NCBI RefSeq assembly: GCF_024453815.1
Contig: NZ_CP072934.1
Location: 2,108,001-2,172,000 of the forward strand
DNA length: 64,000 nucleotides
Origin: Corynebacterium pseudogenitalium
GTDB lineage: Bacteria; Actinomycetota; Actinomycetes; Mycobacteriales; Mycobacteriaceae
Direction: 5' to 3'
Shown here: piece after piece, positions 35,201 through 43,891 of the stretch
Position numbering within the stretch: position 1 is the first letter of the stretch
How the letters are laid out: every line of letters starts with the position of its first letter
The notes under the pieces: model-generated
Seen by the model: the letters and a program-made list of their open reading frames with translations, nothing else
Told to the model about the DNA's origin: nothing
The model's database searches: none
Made by a program: the position numbers and the translations under genes

Positions 35201-37023
35201 TCGGCGACCTGGCGCAGCCGTTTGACGGCCTCCTCGGTCGTTGCGGCGGTAACCACCGCGGCGGAACGGCCATGGTTACGCAGCGCTAACGACCGCGCAA
35301 AAGGAATAAGGTCCGCGTCGGGGCGTCCCTCGAGCGCGTCGGCAAGCCCGGCTGCTGCGGTCTTGCGGCGCGAGGTCAGCAGGCCGCTGACGGGCAGGGC
35401 GGCCGTCGATACGCCGGTGAGCGCCTCGGGGCGCTGCGGTGCTGCTTCGTAGTCGGCGGGGTCGAACTCCTTGACCACGACGTGCGCGTTCGTGCCGCCA
35501 AAGCCGAAGCCGGAGACACCCGCCACGCGCTGGCCGGAGTACTGCGGCCACTCGCGCGGGTCCTCGACGACCTCAAGATTGTTGGCGTCGAAGTCGACGT
35601 AGCGGTTCGGGCCGGCGAAGTTCGCCATCGCAGGGATCGTGTCGCGCTGCAAGGCTTGGACGACCTTGATGAGTGCCGCCACGCCCGCGGCCGACTCCGA
35701 GTGGCCAATATTCGATTTCGCGGACCCAAGCAGCAGCGGCTGGCCAGCCTCGCGGCCGGTGCCGCAGACCTGCCCCAGCGCGGTCGCCTCGATCGGGTCG
35801 CCGAGGATGGTGCCGGTGCCGTGGGCCTCCACGAGGTCAACGGTGCGCGGGTCCACGCCCGCGTCGGCGTACGCCTGCTGCAACACGTCTACCTGGGCCT
35901 CCGGGTTCGGGGCGGTCAGGCCGTTGGAGTGGCCGTCCGAGTTGGTGGCGCTGCCCTTGATCACGGCGAGGATGTCGTCGCCGTCGGCGATGGCGTCCTC
36001 CACACGCTTGAGCACGATGAACCCGGCTGCTTCCGAGCGGACGATGCCGTCCGCGTCATCAGAGAATGCGTGGATCTTCCCGGAGGGCGAAATCACGCCC
36101 AGCTCCGAGAACATCAGGGAAGCGAACGGGTTAGCCAGGATGTTCACGCCGCCGGCGAGGGCGACGTCGGCTTCGCCCTCACGTAGCGCGCGCACCGCGT
36201 GGTGCACCGACACCAGCGAGGAGGAGCAGGCGGTGTCCACGTTCATGGACGGGCCACGGAAATCGAAGGCGTAGGAGATCCGGTTCGGGATCACCGCGCT
36301 CGACGCGCCGGTCAGCGCGTACGGGTGCGCCTGCGCCGGGTCAGCGCCCATGAGCATGCCGTAGTCGTTATTGGAGGAACCAACAAACACGCCCACGCGC
36401 TGCCCGCGCAGCGAGTCGGCGGGGATGTGGGCGTCCTCAAGCGCCTCCCAGGCGACCTCCAGCATGATGCGCTGCTGCGGATCGATATTCTTCGCCTCCA
36501 GCGGGGACAGGCCAAAGAACTCGTTGTCGAAGGCGGCGATGTCGTCGAGGTAGCCGCCGTCGGTGGCTTCCTCGCGCATCTTGGTGCGCAGGAACGGATC
36601 CGAGTTGTACTCGGACCAGCGGCCCTCCGGCAGCGGGCCGGTCGTGACCTCGCCTGCGGCGAGCAGCTCCCAGTACTCGTCCACGTTATTCGCGCCCGGG
36701 AACCGCCCGGCCGTGCCGACGATGGCGATGTCGTGACCCTTCGCCTCCACGTCGCGGCCGGTGGCGACGACGTTCGACGCCGCCGGGGCGTCAGCGGTCA
36801 GCGCGTGGGCCAAGGCAGCGATCGTCGGGTACTGGTAGGCCACGGTGGGGTCAATGCGTCGGCCCAGTAGCTTCTCCAGTTCCCCGGAGAGAACCACTGC
36901 GTCGCGGGACGAGAGCCCGTAGGACTCAAACGGGGTGGTCGCGTCAACGCTTTCCACACCGGTCGTCTCCGCAACCCACTGTTGCAGCCACTGGATCAAT
37001 GCATTCTCACTCATAGCATCCAA
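32284..37023 (-). CDS. pks13: Polyketide synthase Pks13, mycolic acid condensase
   Basis: A multidomain protein of about 1579 residues. In order: an N-terminal ACP (Ser39 in GLSSRDAV); a ketosynthase (Cys near 265 in DTACSSSLVSV, His in HGTGTILGDPIE); an acyltransferase (Ser near 715 in GMSMGEIA); a second ACP (Ser near 1150 in DLGLDSLMGM); and a thioesterase (Ser near 1385 in AGWSFGGA). An Ala/Glu-rich linker precedes the thioesterase. It condenses two fatty chains and transfers the beta-keto ester to trehalose. The true start may be the ATG at 37014. FadD32 activates its substrate and is encoded just upstream. Confidence 0.97.
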   Translation of the reverse strand: MDAMSENALIQWLQQWVAETTGVESVDATTPFESYGLSSRDAVVLSGELEKLLGRRIDPTVAYQYPTIAALAHALTADAPAASNVVATGRDVEAKGHDIAIVGTAGRFPGANNVDEYWELLAAGEVTTGPLPEGRWSEYNSDPFLRTKMREEATDGGYLDDIAAFDNEFFGLSPLEAKNIDPQQRIMLEVAWEALEDAHIPADSLRGQRVGVFVGSSNNDYGMLMGADPAQAHPYALTGASSAVIPNRISYAFDFRGPSMNVDTACSSSLVSVHHAVRALREGEADVALAGGVNILANPFASLMFSELGVISPSGKIHAFSDDADGIVRSEAAGFIVLKRVEDAIADGDDILAVIKGSATNSDGHSNGLTAPNPEAQVDVLQQAYADAGVDPRTVDLVEAHGTGTILGDPIEATALGQVCGTGREAGQPLLLGSAKSNIGHSESAAGVAALIKVVQALQRDTIPAMANFAGPNRYVDFDANNLEVVEDPREWPQYSGQRVAGVSGFGFGGTNAHVVVKEFDPADYEAAPQRPEALTGVSTAALPVSGLLTSRRKTAAAGLADALEGRPDADLIPFARSLALRNHGRSAAVVTAATTEEAVKRLRQVAEGKVGPGIAVADSPNALGPVFVYSGFGSQHRKMAKQLMASSPLFAQRMRELDSIVQFEAGWSIIEIIEDDGLTYDTETGQVAVTAYQIALTDMLDAAGIRPAAVMGMSMGEIAAGYASGGISAKDAMVIACHRARLMGEGEALTADTDDEGAMAVVELSADQLEGTGVEAAVFAGPGMLTVGGPVGAVKGLVEKLEEEGKFARLMRVRGAGHTSALDPILGDLAAQIAGIEAHPLRIPLLSSVDERVVYQPGQVVHTDEYFLRMTRQPVYIQQATETAFAEGYTTLVEVAPNPVAIMGLMNTAFASGKPDAQLLFTCKRKVDEVESILDLAAKLYVTGTAVDFTAFYGRGPRIDAPLTQFKRSEFWTDARPASAHTSLLGAKVRLPEGQVAYSTAADTLFSPHQIIDAVAAEVLPGSRVVAYEDHDVLPAEGDVTTIAATSLGGVSVKVFHEDTLLAEGFATALNLGGAVEEDSTAAAPAPAAEVAGDAAPVADELADVDAIRWDPNSGESVAQRLRSIVSESMGYDAEDLPDELPLIDLGLDSLMGMRIKNRVENDFQIPPLPVQTLRDASVADVIRIVEDAVTGVQSEAAEAAAEPAEPADAAAAEPAEKPEGAQGVGVAPRDASERMVFGAWAKFTGTAAAGVTSELPAIDDAQAEAIANHLSERSGITVTAEQVKDAETLEPLADIVREGLETEVEGNIRVLQQPEHTTKPPVFVFHPAGGSSAVYQPLARRLADDVAVYGVERLEGTLEERAAAYVEDINRIAPEGKVVLAGWSFGGALAYEVAHQLGNDRIAYIALLDTTQPSEPAPDTPEEAKARWERYAKFAKDTYGLDFPVPFDLLETAGEDAVLNMLAEFLATTDASEHGLAAGVLEHQRASFVDNQILNRLDFARWADVQVPVLLFRAERMHDGAITLEPAYAHIDEDGGWGAIVKDLTIVHLPGDHLAVVDEPAVGIVGKYMNEWIDNGN

Positions 37024-37052
37024 CCCTATCGGTCGTGCCTTTCTTTTCGTTA

Positions 37053-38846
37053 TCAGCCTTGGTAGTTCTTCGCGTTGACCTGGCGCGCAATCTTGCCTGA
37101 GGAGGAACGCGCGATCTCGTTCGGCGCGTAGAAGCGGATGTCCGACGGCGCCAGCCCGTGCTTCGCGGTCACGGCGGAGCGGATCGCCGCGATGGCGTCT
37201 GCATCACCGTCCGGGGTGGCGGTGTCCGCGCGCTCTACCAGCAGCACCAGCTTTTCGACGTCCTCCCCCGGCACCGCAAACGCAGCCACCGAATCTTTAC
37301 GCACGTGTTCGCTGGCCTCCATGACGGTGGCCTCGATGTCTTGCGGGTAGTGGTTACGTCCTGCGACCACGATGAGGTCCTTGACGCGGCCGGTGATGTA
37401 GAGGTGGCCGTCGAGAAGCGTGCCGAGGTCCCCTGTTGCCAGCCAGCCGTCCTTCGGCAGGCCTTCCTGGAGCGTGGCGCCGATGGTGTTGCCGAAGGTG
37501 TCGGCGGTGTCGCGCGCGCGGTCCTGGTAGCCGAGGGCGATGTTCGGGCCGTGTGCCCACAGCTCGCCGATGGTGCCAGGCGCGACCTCGTCGTGGGTCT
37601 GCGGGTCGACGACGGCGAAGTGCATCCATGACACCGGCTGGCCGTTGGAGGCCATCACAACGCCGCCATCTGTCTCTACCGCAAGCCCCTCGGTGAGCTT
37701 GTCACGGTCGAGGGTGACGAACTTGGGGCGGTCCGGGGTCTGCGGGGTGGAAACGAGCAGGGTCGCCTCCGCGAGCCCGTAGGAGGGGCGCATCGCTTTG
37801 CGGTCCAGGTTGAAGCCCTCGTAGGCCGCAATGAAGCTGTCGACGCTCGGCTTCGTCACCGGCTCAGAACCGATGACGAGGGCGTCGAGGACGGACAGGT
37901 CCAGGTCCTGCGGCGCGTGCCCGACGGCACGAGCGCACAGCTCGAGCGCGAAGTTGGGCGCCGCGGTGAAGACGTGGATGTCCTCCGGGTCGCTCTCGCA
38001 GCGACCGAGGCGTTCCACCCAGCGCATCGGCTGCTGGATGAAGTCACGCGGGGTGAATAGCTCGAACTCGCTGCCAAGGATGATCAGCATCATCGAGATG
38101 ATGATGCCCATGTCGTGGTGCAGTGGCAGCCAGCACGGCACGCGCATCGGCTGTTCCAGCTTCGCCGCCGTATAGATCTGGATGACGTTAGACACGATGG
38201 ACTCGTTGGTGAGCATCACGCCTGCCGGGTTGCGGGTGGAGCCGGAGGTGTACTGCAGGAAGGACACATGGTCCGACGTATCGACGTCCCCCTCCACCTG
38301 TCCGGCCACCCAGCCGGCAGCGAGCGTGTCCGGCAGCGCGTCGACCGCGATGATGCGCGGGCGTTCCTTGCCCGGCAGCTCCGCGAAGAAAGCGCGCACT
38401 GCTGGCGCGCCCTGCTTGTTGGTGAGCACCACGTTGGCCTCGGCGTCGGCGAGGACGGCGCGCAGGTGGCCTTCGTGGCCTGGCTCGGTCGGGTCGTAGA
38501 GCGGCACCGGGATCTGGCCAGCGTACATGGCACCCATGAATCCGAAGATGTACTCGGGGCAGTTGCCCGCCAGGATGGCCACGCGGTCCCCCGGCTTTCC
38601 GATCTGCTGCAGGCGCGCCGCCACCGACTTGATCCGTGTGTTTACTTCCGCGCGCGTGAACGTGCGCAGCGCCCCGTCCGGGTCTGCGGAGTAGTCCCAC
38701 GAGCGGATGTTGACGGTGTCTGTCGCACCGGCCTGTGCGGCTGCCCCGTAGAGCATCTCGGTGAGGGCCGGGATGGTGAAGTTCGGCGGGAGTTTGATCT
38801 GGCCGGTCTCATCAATAAACCGCTGAATCAGTACTTGGAGATCCAT
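37053..38846 (-). CDS. fadD32: Long-chain fatty acid AMP ligase FadD32
   Basis: A 597-residue adenylate-forming enzyme. The AMP-binding motif LQYTSGSTRNPAGV is at about residue 195, with SYGLAEATLLVS and TGDLGTLLDGHLYITGRVKD towards the C-terminus. The FAAL-type insertion is present, consistent with acyl-AMP rather than acyl-CoA formation. It loads the meromycolate onto the N-terminal ACP of Pks13. The start at 38846 gives MDLQVL; an ATG at 38852 is possible. It lies 30 bp upstream of pks13 in one operon. Confidence 0.95.
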   Translation of the reverse strand: MDLQVLIQRFIDETGQIKLPPNFTIPALTEMLYGAAAQAGATDTVNIRSWDYSADPDGALRTFTRAEVNTRIKSVAARLQQIGKPGDRVAILAGNCPEYIFGFMGAMYAGQIPVPLYDPTEPGHEGHLRAVLADAEANVVLTNKQGAPAVRAFFAELPGKERPRIIAVDALPDTLAAGWVAGQVEGDVDTSDHVSFLQYTSGSTRNPAGVMLTNESIVSNVIQIYTAAKLEQPMRVPCWLPLHHDMGIIISMMLIILGSEFELFTPRDFIQQPMRWVERLGRCESDPEDIHVFTAAPNFALELCARAVGHAPQDLDLSVLDALVIGSEPVTKPSVDSFIAAYEGFNLDRKAMRPSYGLAEATLLVSTPQTPDRPKFVTLDRDKLTEGLAVETDGGVVMASNGQPVSWMHFAVVDPQTHDEVAPGTIGELWAHGPNIALGYQDRARDTADTFGNTIGATLQEGLPKDGWLATGDLGTLLDGHLYITGRVKDLIVVAGRNHYPQDIEATVMEASEHVRKDSVAAFAVPGEDVEKLVLLVERADTATPDGDADAIAAIRSAVTAKHGLAPSDIRFYAPNEIARSSSGKIARQVNAKNYQG

Positions 38847-38885
38847 GGGCACTCCTTGTAGTCAGGTCCTAGAATTAGTTAGTTT

Positions 38886-39815
38886 CTAGAAAGAATCAAT
38901 TATGGACATTGCCCAATCTACAGCCCATTGCGGCGTAGTGGTACCCGGAATCACATCCGGGTTCGTGGCATACATCGCGTGATTGCCGTTGGCCAGCAAC
39001 AACGCACTCGCGCGGTCCACCGCATTTCCGATATCCTGCGGCGCGTCACAGATGGAATCATTCGGCGCACAAATCTCATACGCGCGGTCAGCCACCTGGC
39101 CGAAGCCACCCTGCCGCGCACCGGTCATCGTTGCGCCTGGCGTCGCCGCGCTCACAACCATCTGCAGCGGGCGCAGCGCAATCTCAGCGCCAACACCGCT
39201 CAGCTCAACACCAGGGTTCACGCCGACGCCGTTCTCACGACGCCCGTCCGCAATCATCAACGAGCCCAGCAGGCGCTCCGGCGGCAACGCGTGCGTCCCC
39301 GCGCCAATCTGGTTCGTAATATCGCCCGCAATCACCGCGCCCTGCGAGAACCCTGCCACAATGAACTTCGTCGACGGACACTGCTCCGCCACGAACGCAA
39401 TCTCGCCGTTCGCGCGCGCCGTGCCCTCAGCGCGGGACTCGTCGTAGCTCATCTCGTTGCGGCCCTGCGGAGTCTGGATGTTCCGGAACTGTGCCGTGTA
39501 CGGCACCGTGAACACGCGCACCTGGTCAATCGAGTAGCGCTCCTGCAGCGGGTTCGTAATCGACAGCATAAAGCTGTTCGGGTTCGCCTGCGGGGCGAAG
39601 GGGTCGTCGTCAATTGACGATTCCCACGTGCCCGGAATCGAGACGAACTCCACCGCCGGGCACCAATCTGGCTCCTGGCGCGCCTCCGTCGACGTGCCCG
39701 GCTCACCCGGCTCAACGACACTCGGCCCGTCCTGGTTCTTGAGCCACTGGAATACCCCCAGCCCAATCGCCGCGAGCACCACAATGACCGCAGCTACAAC
39801 GCCTGCTCTGCGCAT
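38886..39815 (-). CDS. Cutinase-like envelope esterase (Culp6/Rv3802c-like)
   Basis: The 309-residue protein begins with a membrane anchor or uncleaved signal (VVAAVIVVLAAIGLGVFQWL). The alpha/beta hydrolase nucleophile is in IVAGFSQGAVIAG, and CPAVEFVSIPGT opens the domain. The catalytic Asp and His are probably in the AYEICAPNDSICDAP segment and GNHAMYA. It matches the essential phospholipase/thioesterase Rv3802c, which lies beside fadD32 in mycobacteria. It acts outside the membrane, probably in mycolate lipid metabolism. Confidence 0.9.
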   Translation of the reverse strand: MRRAGVVAAVIVVLAAIGLGVFQWLKNQDGPSVVEPGEPGTSTEARQEPDWCPAVEFVSIPGTWESSIDDDPFAPQANPNSFMLSITNPLQERYSIDQVRVFTVPYTAQFRNIQTPQGRNEMSYDESRAEGTARANGEIAFVAEQCPSTKFIVAGFSQGAVIAGDITNQIGAGTHALPPERLLGSLMIADGRRENGVGVNPGVELSGVGAEIALRPLQMVVSAATPGATMTGARQGGFGQVADRAYEICAPNDSICDAPQDIGNAVDRASALLLANGNHAMYATNPDVIPGTTTPQWAVDWAMSIIDSF

Positions 39816-39824
39816 ATTACTCCC

Positions 39825-40292
39825 TTACTTGCACAGCTTGGACTGCGCGGTTTCACCAATCAGCGCCGCCACGGCATTCGCATCCAAATCGGTGCGGCGC
39901 TGCTCTACCAGCTGCCCCGCAACCGCATCGCGCGTCACGGAGTCACCATTGCACACCGTCGCGCCCGTCGCCGTCAACTGATCCTCGACGCCCTTCACAT
40001 TCACGCCGCTTTGCTGCAGCTGGTCAAGGAACGCCTGCTCTTTCGGGCTAAACGTCGGCGCCTGCTCCGGAATCGAGGTCACCTCACGCGCCGGCTGATC
40101 CGCCGGGCCCTGGTTTTTCGACGCCGGCTTCGCTCCCTCCGACGTCGTCGCCTTCGCAGTGCCAGACGCCGACGACGTTGCCGTCGGCGGGGCCTGCGTC
40201 GCCGTCACGTCATCGCTCTCCACCGTCGTGCCACCGCAGGCCGCCAAGCCCAACGCGAGGCAGAGGCTTGCGCTCGTCAGCAGTCGCTTCAT
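39825..40292 (-). CDS. Lipoprotein of unknown function (DUF732-like)
   Basis: The 155-residue protein has a signal peptide with lipobox LGLAACGG, then a Thr/Ala/Pro-rich linker to about residue 75. A small helical domain follows with two cysteines (ATVCNGD and SKLCK), resembling DUF732. It lies between two mycolate genes in one strand run (9 bp to the next, 9 bp from the previous), so it is probably part of the operon. Function is unknown. Confidence 0.82.
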   Translation of the reverse strand: MKRLLTSASLCLALGLAACGGTTVESDDVTATQAPPTATSSASGTAKATTSEGAKPASKNQGPADQPAREVTSIPEQAPTFSPKEQAFLDQLQQSGVNVKGVEDQLTATGATVCNGDSVTRDAVAGQLVEQRRTDLDANAVAALIGETAQSKLCK

Positions 40293-40301
40293 CGCCGCTC
40301 C

Positions 40302-42245
40302 TTACTTCCGCTCGCGGACCACGCCGTTGACCTGCTCCAGCGTTCCGTGCTGGAAGTCAATCACCAGTCCACCGGCAGGGATTTCGCGCATGTCCGAGGT
40401 CGGCCAGCCCATCGCGCCCTGCTCGTAGCCGCGCTTGCCCCACTCCTCGAAGATGTCGCCATAGAGCACCACGTGTGCGCCGGTCTCTGGCGACCAGTAG
40501 ATGTTGCCCTTCTCGAACTGCTGGAAGAACCCTCCGCGGATCGCGATCTCGTTGCTCTTCGGGTAGCCCAATGCGCTCGTCGCCGTGCCCAGCTCGCCGT
40601 ACTTCTCGGCGATCGCGCCGTGGACAATGTTGTGGCTCTTATCCGGGTTGCGGGTCAGGAACCCGCCCTGGAACTTCTGCACGTAGCCCTTGCCCACCTG
40701 GTTCGCCTCAGCAACCGGGTACTTCAGGTCGCCCGTCTCGTAGCCGTTCTCGCCCCAGGCCTTGAACATGTCACCAGGGATGGCGTACGCGCCGGTCTGC
40801 GGCGTCCAGTAAATAGAACCGTTCTCGAAGTGGACGAAGCGGCCAACGCCGTCTGGTGTCTTGGTCTCACCGGTGGTCGGGAAGCCGAGCCAGCTCGACG
40901 CGCCACCTAGGCCGCTGTACTTCGCCAGGATCGCGCCGAACAGCGGGTACGCACCCGTCTTCGGGGACCAGAACGCGGTACCACCACGGAAGTCCTCGGC
41001 CTTGCCCTTGCCGTCAGCGACGTCGTACTCGTTGTTCACGCAGCTGCCGATCACGCCAGACTTCGTCGCCTCAGCGATCGCGCCCACCGGGTTGCAGTCC
41101 GAACCACGGTCAGCCTCCGCCAACGCCAACGCATTCGCGATGTACGGCCAGGCCTGCGTCATCTCAAACTGCCAGTACTCCCAGGAGTGCACGCCCGACG
41201 GACGGAACTTCACAACCGGCTTCACCGGCGTCCGCGACGCGTAATCGACGAAGGTCTGCGTCGACAAGCGAGAAATCACCTCAAGCCCGACACCAGCCGG
41301 GTTCGCAGCGCTCTTCGCCACCGACTCCGGGTTACCAAAGTCATCGCGGCCCGAGCCCGAGGACACGTACACCGTCATGTCCTTCAACGCCTCAATGCCA
41401 AGCTTCGGGTCGTGGTCAATCCAGTCCTGCGACCCAGCCGGGCCCCACATCGCCTCCGAGTCGTAGCCGCCCGCATCCATCTGCGCGGCCTTAATCGCCG
41501 TCGGCATACCCGTGGTTGTGGTGTCCAAGTAACCAGAGAAGGAACCCACGAACTTGAACAGGTGCGGGTTACGCTCCGCCAGGTTAATCGCGGCAGTACC
41601 ACCCATCGAGATACCCACCACGGCACGGCTATCATTCGAGCGGAACTCGTTATTGAGCACCGGGACGAGCTCCTTCGTCAAGAAGGTCTCCCACTTGTAA
41701 TTCTTCCCGTTGTTCGGGCGCTGCCAATCCGAATAGAACGAAGACTCACCACCAACCGGCAGGATCACGTTCACGTTCTTGTCAGCGTAGAACTGCTCAA
41801 TATTCGTCTCGATGGTCCAGCCATTCTCATCATCACGAGCACGCAGACCATCCAGCGCCCACACCTCAGGGAACTTCGCCTGCGGATTCGAGTGCCAGTC
41901 ACGCGCCAGCAGGATCTGCACCTGCATCAGCTGCTCCGGCATCGCCGCCGAACGAATAAACACAGCCACGCGGCGGTTCGTCAACCACTCAATGCGGTCC
42001 ACGCTCACACCTTCAGGCAGGCCCGGGATCTGCGGGTTCTTATCAACCTCAATCGGCGTCCGCTTCGGCGGGTCCGACGGCCGAATATTATCCGACAGCC
42101 CACCACGGTTACTCGACAGCGGCAACGACGACTGCGCCGCAGCCGACGTCGACAACACCGGAACTAACGACGCCACCATCGGCACCGCCGCCGCAACAAT
42201 CGCAGCCTTCTTCATCCGATTCATAGGGGAACGGGTCTCACGCAT
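40302..42245 (-). CDS. cop1: Mycolyltransferase with C-terminal LGFP repeats (Cop1/PS1-like)
   Basis: The 647-residue protein has a signal peptide ending near STSAAAQ, then the antigen-85-type esterase domain. The nucleophile is in VGISMGGTAAINLAE (about residue 211), with His in SGVHSWEYW. The C-terminal 250 residues hold about four LGFP repeats (for example SSWLGFPTTGE), which bind the cell wall. It moves mycolates between trehalose and arabinogalactan. GGCAGGA precedes the ATG at 42245; an internal ATG at 42224 is an alternative. The long 5' region contains repeats B3, B4, C2 and B5. Confidence 0.94.
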   Translation of the reverse strand: MRETRSPMNRMKKAAIVAAAVPMVASLVPVLSTSAAAQSSLPLSSNRGGLSDNIRPSDPPKRTPIEVDKNPQIPGLPEGVSVDRIEWLTNRRVAVFIRSAAMPEQLMQVQILLARDWHSNPQAKFPEVWALDGLRARDDENGWTIETNIEQFYADKNVNVILPVGGESSFYSDWQRPNNGKNYKWETFLTKELVPVLNNEFRSNDSRAVVGISMGGTAAINLAERNPHLFKFVGSFSGYLDTTTTGMPTAIKAAQMDAGGYDSEAMWGPAGSQDWIDHDPKLGIEALKDMTVYVSSGSGRDDFGNPESVAKSAANPAGVGLEVISRLSTQTFVDYASRTPVKPVVKFRPSGVHSWEYWQFEMTQAWPYIANALALAEADRGSDCNPVGAIAEATKSGVIGSCVNNEYDVADGKGKAEDFRGGTAFWSPKTGAYPLFGAILAKYSGLGGASSWLGFPTTGETKTPDGVGRFVHFENGSIYWTPQTGAYAIPGDMFKAWGENGYETGDLKYPVAEANQVGKGYVQKFQGGFLTRNPDKSHNIVHGAIAEKYGELGTATSALGYPKSNEIAIRGGFFQQFEKGNIYWSPETGAHVVLYGDIFEEWGKRGYEQGAMGWPTSDMREIPAGGLVIDFQHGTLEQVNGVVRERK

Positions 42246-42462
42246 GAATTTCCTGCCTCAACTCTTCTTCTGGGCTTTTGCCATTTTTTGGGTGTGCACA
42301 ACCAGCGCCGCGTGCTCTACAGCCAACTCCGAGGGTTCCCCTCCCCCGGAATCAACCAGCGACGGCGCTAACAAATCACTCTAAAGGTTAAGTATGCCTT
42401 GAGAGTTTAGCCACCAGACACGCCGGAGCGCCACCAAGATATTTGGCTTGTGGATGGGGTGT

Positions 42463-42540
42463 GTGCACCAAATTCCCTCGGCGAGAGTCAGCGACCTGGG
42501 CGTTTGCAGATCAGCGCACGAGAATCCAGGAATTTGGTGT
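42463..42540. repeat. Type B palindromic repeat, copy B3 (reverse orientation)
   Basis: GTGCACCAAATTCC (42463-42476) and GGAATTTGGTGT form the ends. The core reads GCGACCTGGGCGTTTGC, the reverse complement of the B1/B2 core. Confidence 0.75.
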
Positions 42541-42554
42541 CAGGCCAGGTGGGG

Positions 42555-42635
42555 TGCGCACCACATTCCCGCATGCAAGTCCGGCGACCTGGACAAACGT
42601 AAAACCCACCCACTGAAATGCTGGAATTTGGTGCA
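42555..42635. repeat. Type B palindromic repeat, copy B4 (reverse orientation)
   Basis: The ends are TGCGCACCACATTCC (42555-42569) and GGAATTTGGTGCA. The core is GGCGACCTGGACAAACG. It lies 14 bp from B3 and 14 bp from C2. Confidence 0.75.
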
Positions 42636-42649
42636 GGGTCGAGCGGGGA

Positions 42650-42740
42650 AGTGACAAAGGACGCATCCCCAAAAGTGCTGGACATTCAAACCTGCAGGTA
42701 GATAAAGAGCTATATATATTAGGGTGCGTCTTTTGTCACT
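42650..42740. repeat. Type C inverted-repeat element, copy C2
   Basis: The terminal repeats AGTGACAAAGGACGCA (42650-42665) and TGCGTCTTTTGTCACT (42725-42740) differ at one position. The internal GACATTCAAACCTGCAGGT is shared with C3 and in part with C1. It lies 14 bp from both B4 and B5. Confidence 0.8.
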
Positions 42741-42754
42741 GACACCCCGAGCAA

Positions 42755-42834
42755 GCGCACCAAATTCCGTCCCGCGAGCCGCACCACCTGGGGAAACGCA
42801 AAACCCGCCCACCAAACCAAGGAATTTGGTGCGC
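42755..42834. repeat. Type B palindromic repeat, copy B5 (reverse orientation)
   Basis: The ends GCGCACCAAATTCC (42755-42768) and GGAATTTGGTGCGC (42821-42834) are perfect 14-bp inverted repeats. The core ACCTGGGGAAACGC is the reverse complement of GCGTTTCCCCAGGT. This is the cleanest type B copy. Confidence 0.85.
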
Positions 42835-42862
42835 GGGAGCCAAGAAGTGCAAGGGCTGGGAA

Positions 42863-43864
42863 CTACCAGGCGTTCATCACGTTGAGGATGCGCGGCTTCG
42901 TGTACTCGAGCTGCTGGCCGAACTGTTCCCAGTTGTGCAGGCCAACAGGTGTGAACACGGCGGTGTGCTTGACGCCGGTGGCCGTGGCCTTGGCGCTCCA
43001 CAGGCGTGTGGTGAAGTTCGCGACCATCTCGAGCGCGATACCGGCGGCCTTGTGCTGTGGCAGGTAGCGGTCGTCGCGTGCGGATGGAGTGCCGCTTCCG
43101 GCGGAGACGTAGACGTCGCGGCCCCGCAGGTTACCCATATTCAGGAATGGGTCGTTCTCGTAGCGGCGGGGATCAAAGATGGAGCCCCACATGGCGTTGA
43201 GGTTGTAGAGGCCGCCGTCGAGAAGTGCGAGGCGCAGCGCGGTTTGGGCGCCGGGGATGGTGGTGGTGAGGTAGCCGGAGTAGGACAACACCTGGCGGAA
43301 CTGCTGCGGGTGCAGCGCGGCGAGGTTGATCGCGGCGGTGCCACCCATGGACAGGCCGAGGATGGAGTTGTTCGTCGGGGATACGCCGAAGTGGCGCTGC
43401 AGGTATGCGGGCAGCTCCTTGGACAGGAAGGTGTCCCACTTGTAGGTGACGGGGCTGTTGAAGTTGTAGGTGGCTGGCGCGTTCCAGTCGGTGTAGAAGG
43501 AAGACTGGCCGCCGACCGGCATCACGAGGGTGATGTTGTGGTTGACGAAGGTGCGTGCTGCGTTGACATCTTGGACCCAGGCGTTGGTGCGTTCGGTGGC
43601 GCGGAGGCCGTCGAGCATGTAGAGGCCGGCGTTGCCGCCGCGCTGAGCGGGCTGGATCTGGACGGTGATGTGGCGGCCCATTGCTGGCGACCAGACGGTG
43701 CAGCGTTGTACCCAGTAGCCGACGCGGTCCCACTCGCAGGTGCCGGTGGAGTCGGGGCGCAGCCAGTCACGGTTGGCGGCTTGTGCTTGGGGGGCGGCGA
43801 CGATCATCGACAGCGCGGTCAGGAGCGCTACCACTAGGCCCATGAGTCCGTGGCGGTTCTTCAT
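42863..43864 (-). CDS. cmtB: Mycolyltransferase, antigen 85-type
   Basis: The 333-residue protein has a signal peptide ending near APQAQA. The esterase nucleophile is in LGLSMGGTAAINLAAL (about residue 173) and the His is in VGLHNWEQFG. It is the short form without LGFP repeats. It transfers mycolate from trehalose monomycolate to arabinogalactan or a second trehalose. It is adjacent to the LGFP form, as in C. glutamicum, where the second gene is called cmtB/mytB; the symbol here rests on position. Confidence 0.93.
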   Translation of the reverse strand: MKNRHGLMGLVVALLTALSMIVAAPQAQAANRDWLRPDSTGTCEWDRVGYWVQRCTVWSPAMGRHITVQIQPAQRGGNAGLYMLDGLRATERTNAWVQDVNAARTFVNHNITLVMPVGGQSSFYTDWNAPATYNFNSPVTYKWDTFLSKELPAYLQRHFGVSPTNNSILGLSMGGTAAINLAALHPQQFRQVLSYSGYLTTTIPGAQTALRLALLDGGLYNLNAMWGSIFDPRRYENDPFLNMGNLRGRDVYVSAGSGTPSARDDRYLPQHKAAGIALEMVANFTTRLWSAKATATGVKHTAVFTPVGLHNWEQFGQQLEYTKPRILNVMNAW

Positions 43865-43891
43865 ACAGCGTTTCCCTTTCTCAGCAGTTTG

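Larger units (their letters stand above)
42246..42862. other. Intergenic region between two mycolyltransferase genes
   Basis: This region holds the cop1 upstream sequence (42246-42460) and an array of repeats B3, B4, C2 and B5 (42463-42834). No gene is supported. A plus-strand frame at 42244-42384 has a signal-like start but opposes the cop1 leader, and I do not accept it. Confidence 0.65.

Noticed and set aside
42244..42384. Plus-strand frame with a lipoprotein-like signal (46 codons)
   Set aside because: It opposes the cop1 leader, has no ribosome binding site, and the remainder is not conserved-looking. It may be chance hydrophobicity.
42386..42404. Possible DtxR box before cop1 (TTAAGTATGCCTTGAGAG)
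   Set aside because: Only the left half resembles the consensus, and cop1 has no obvious link to iron.
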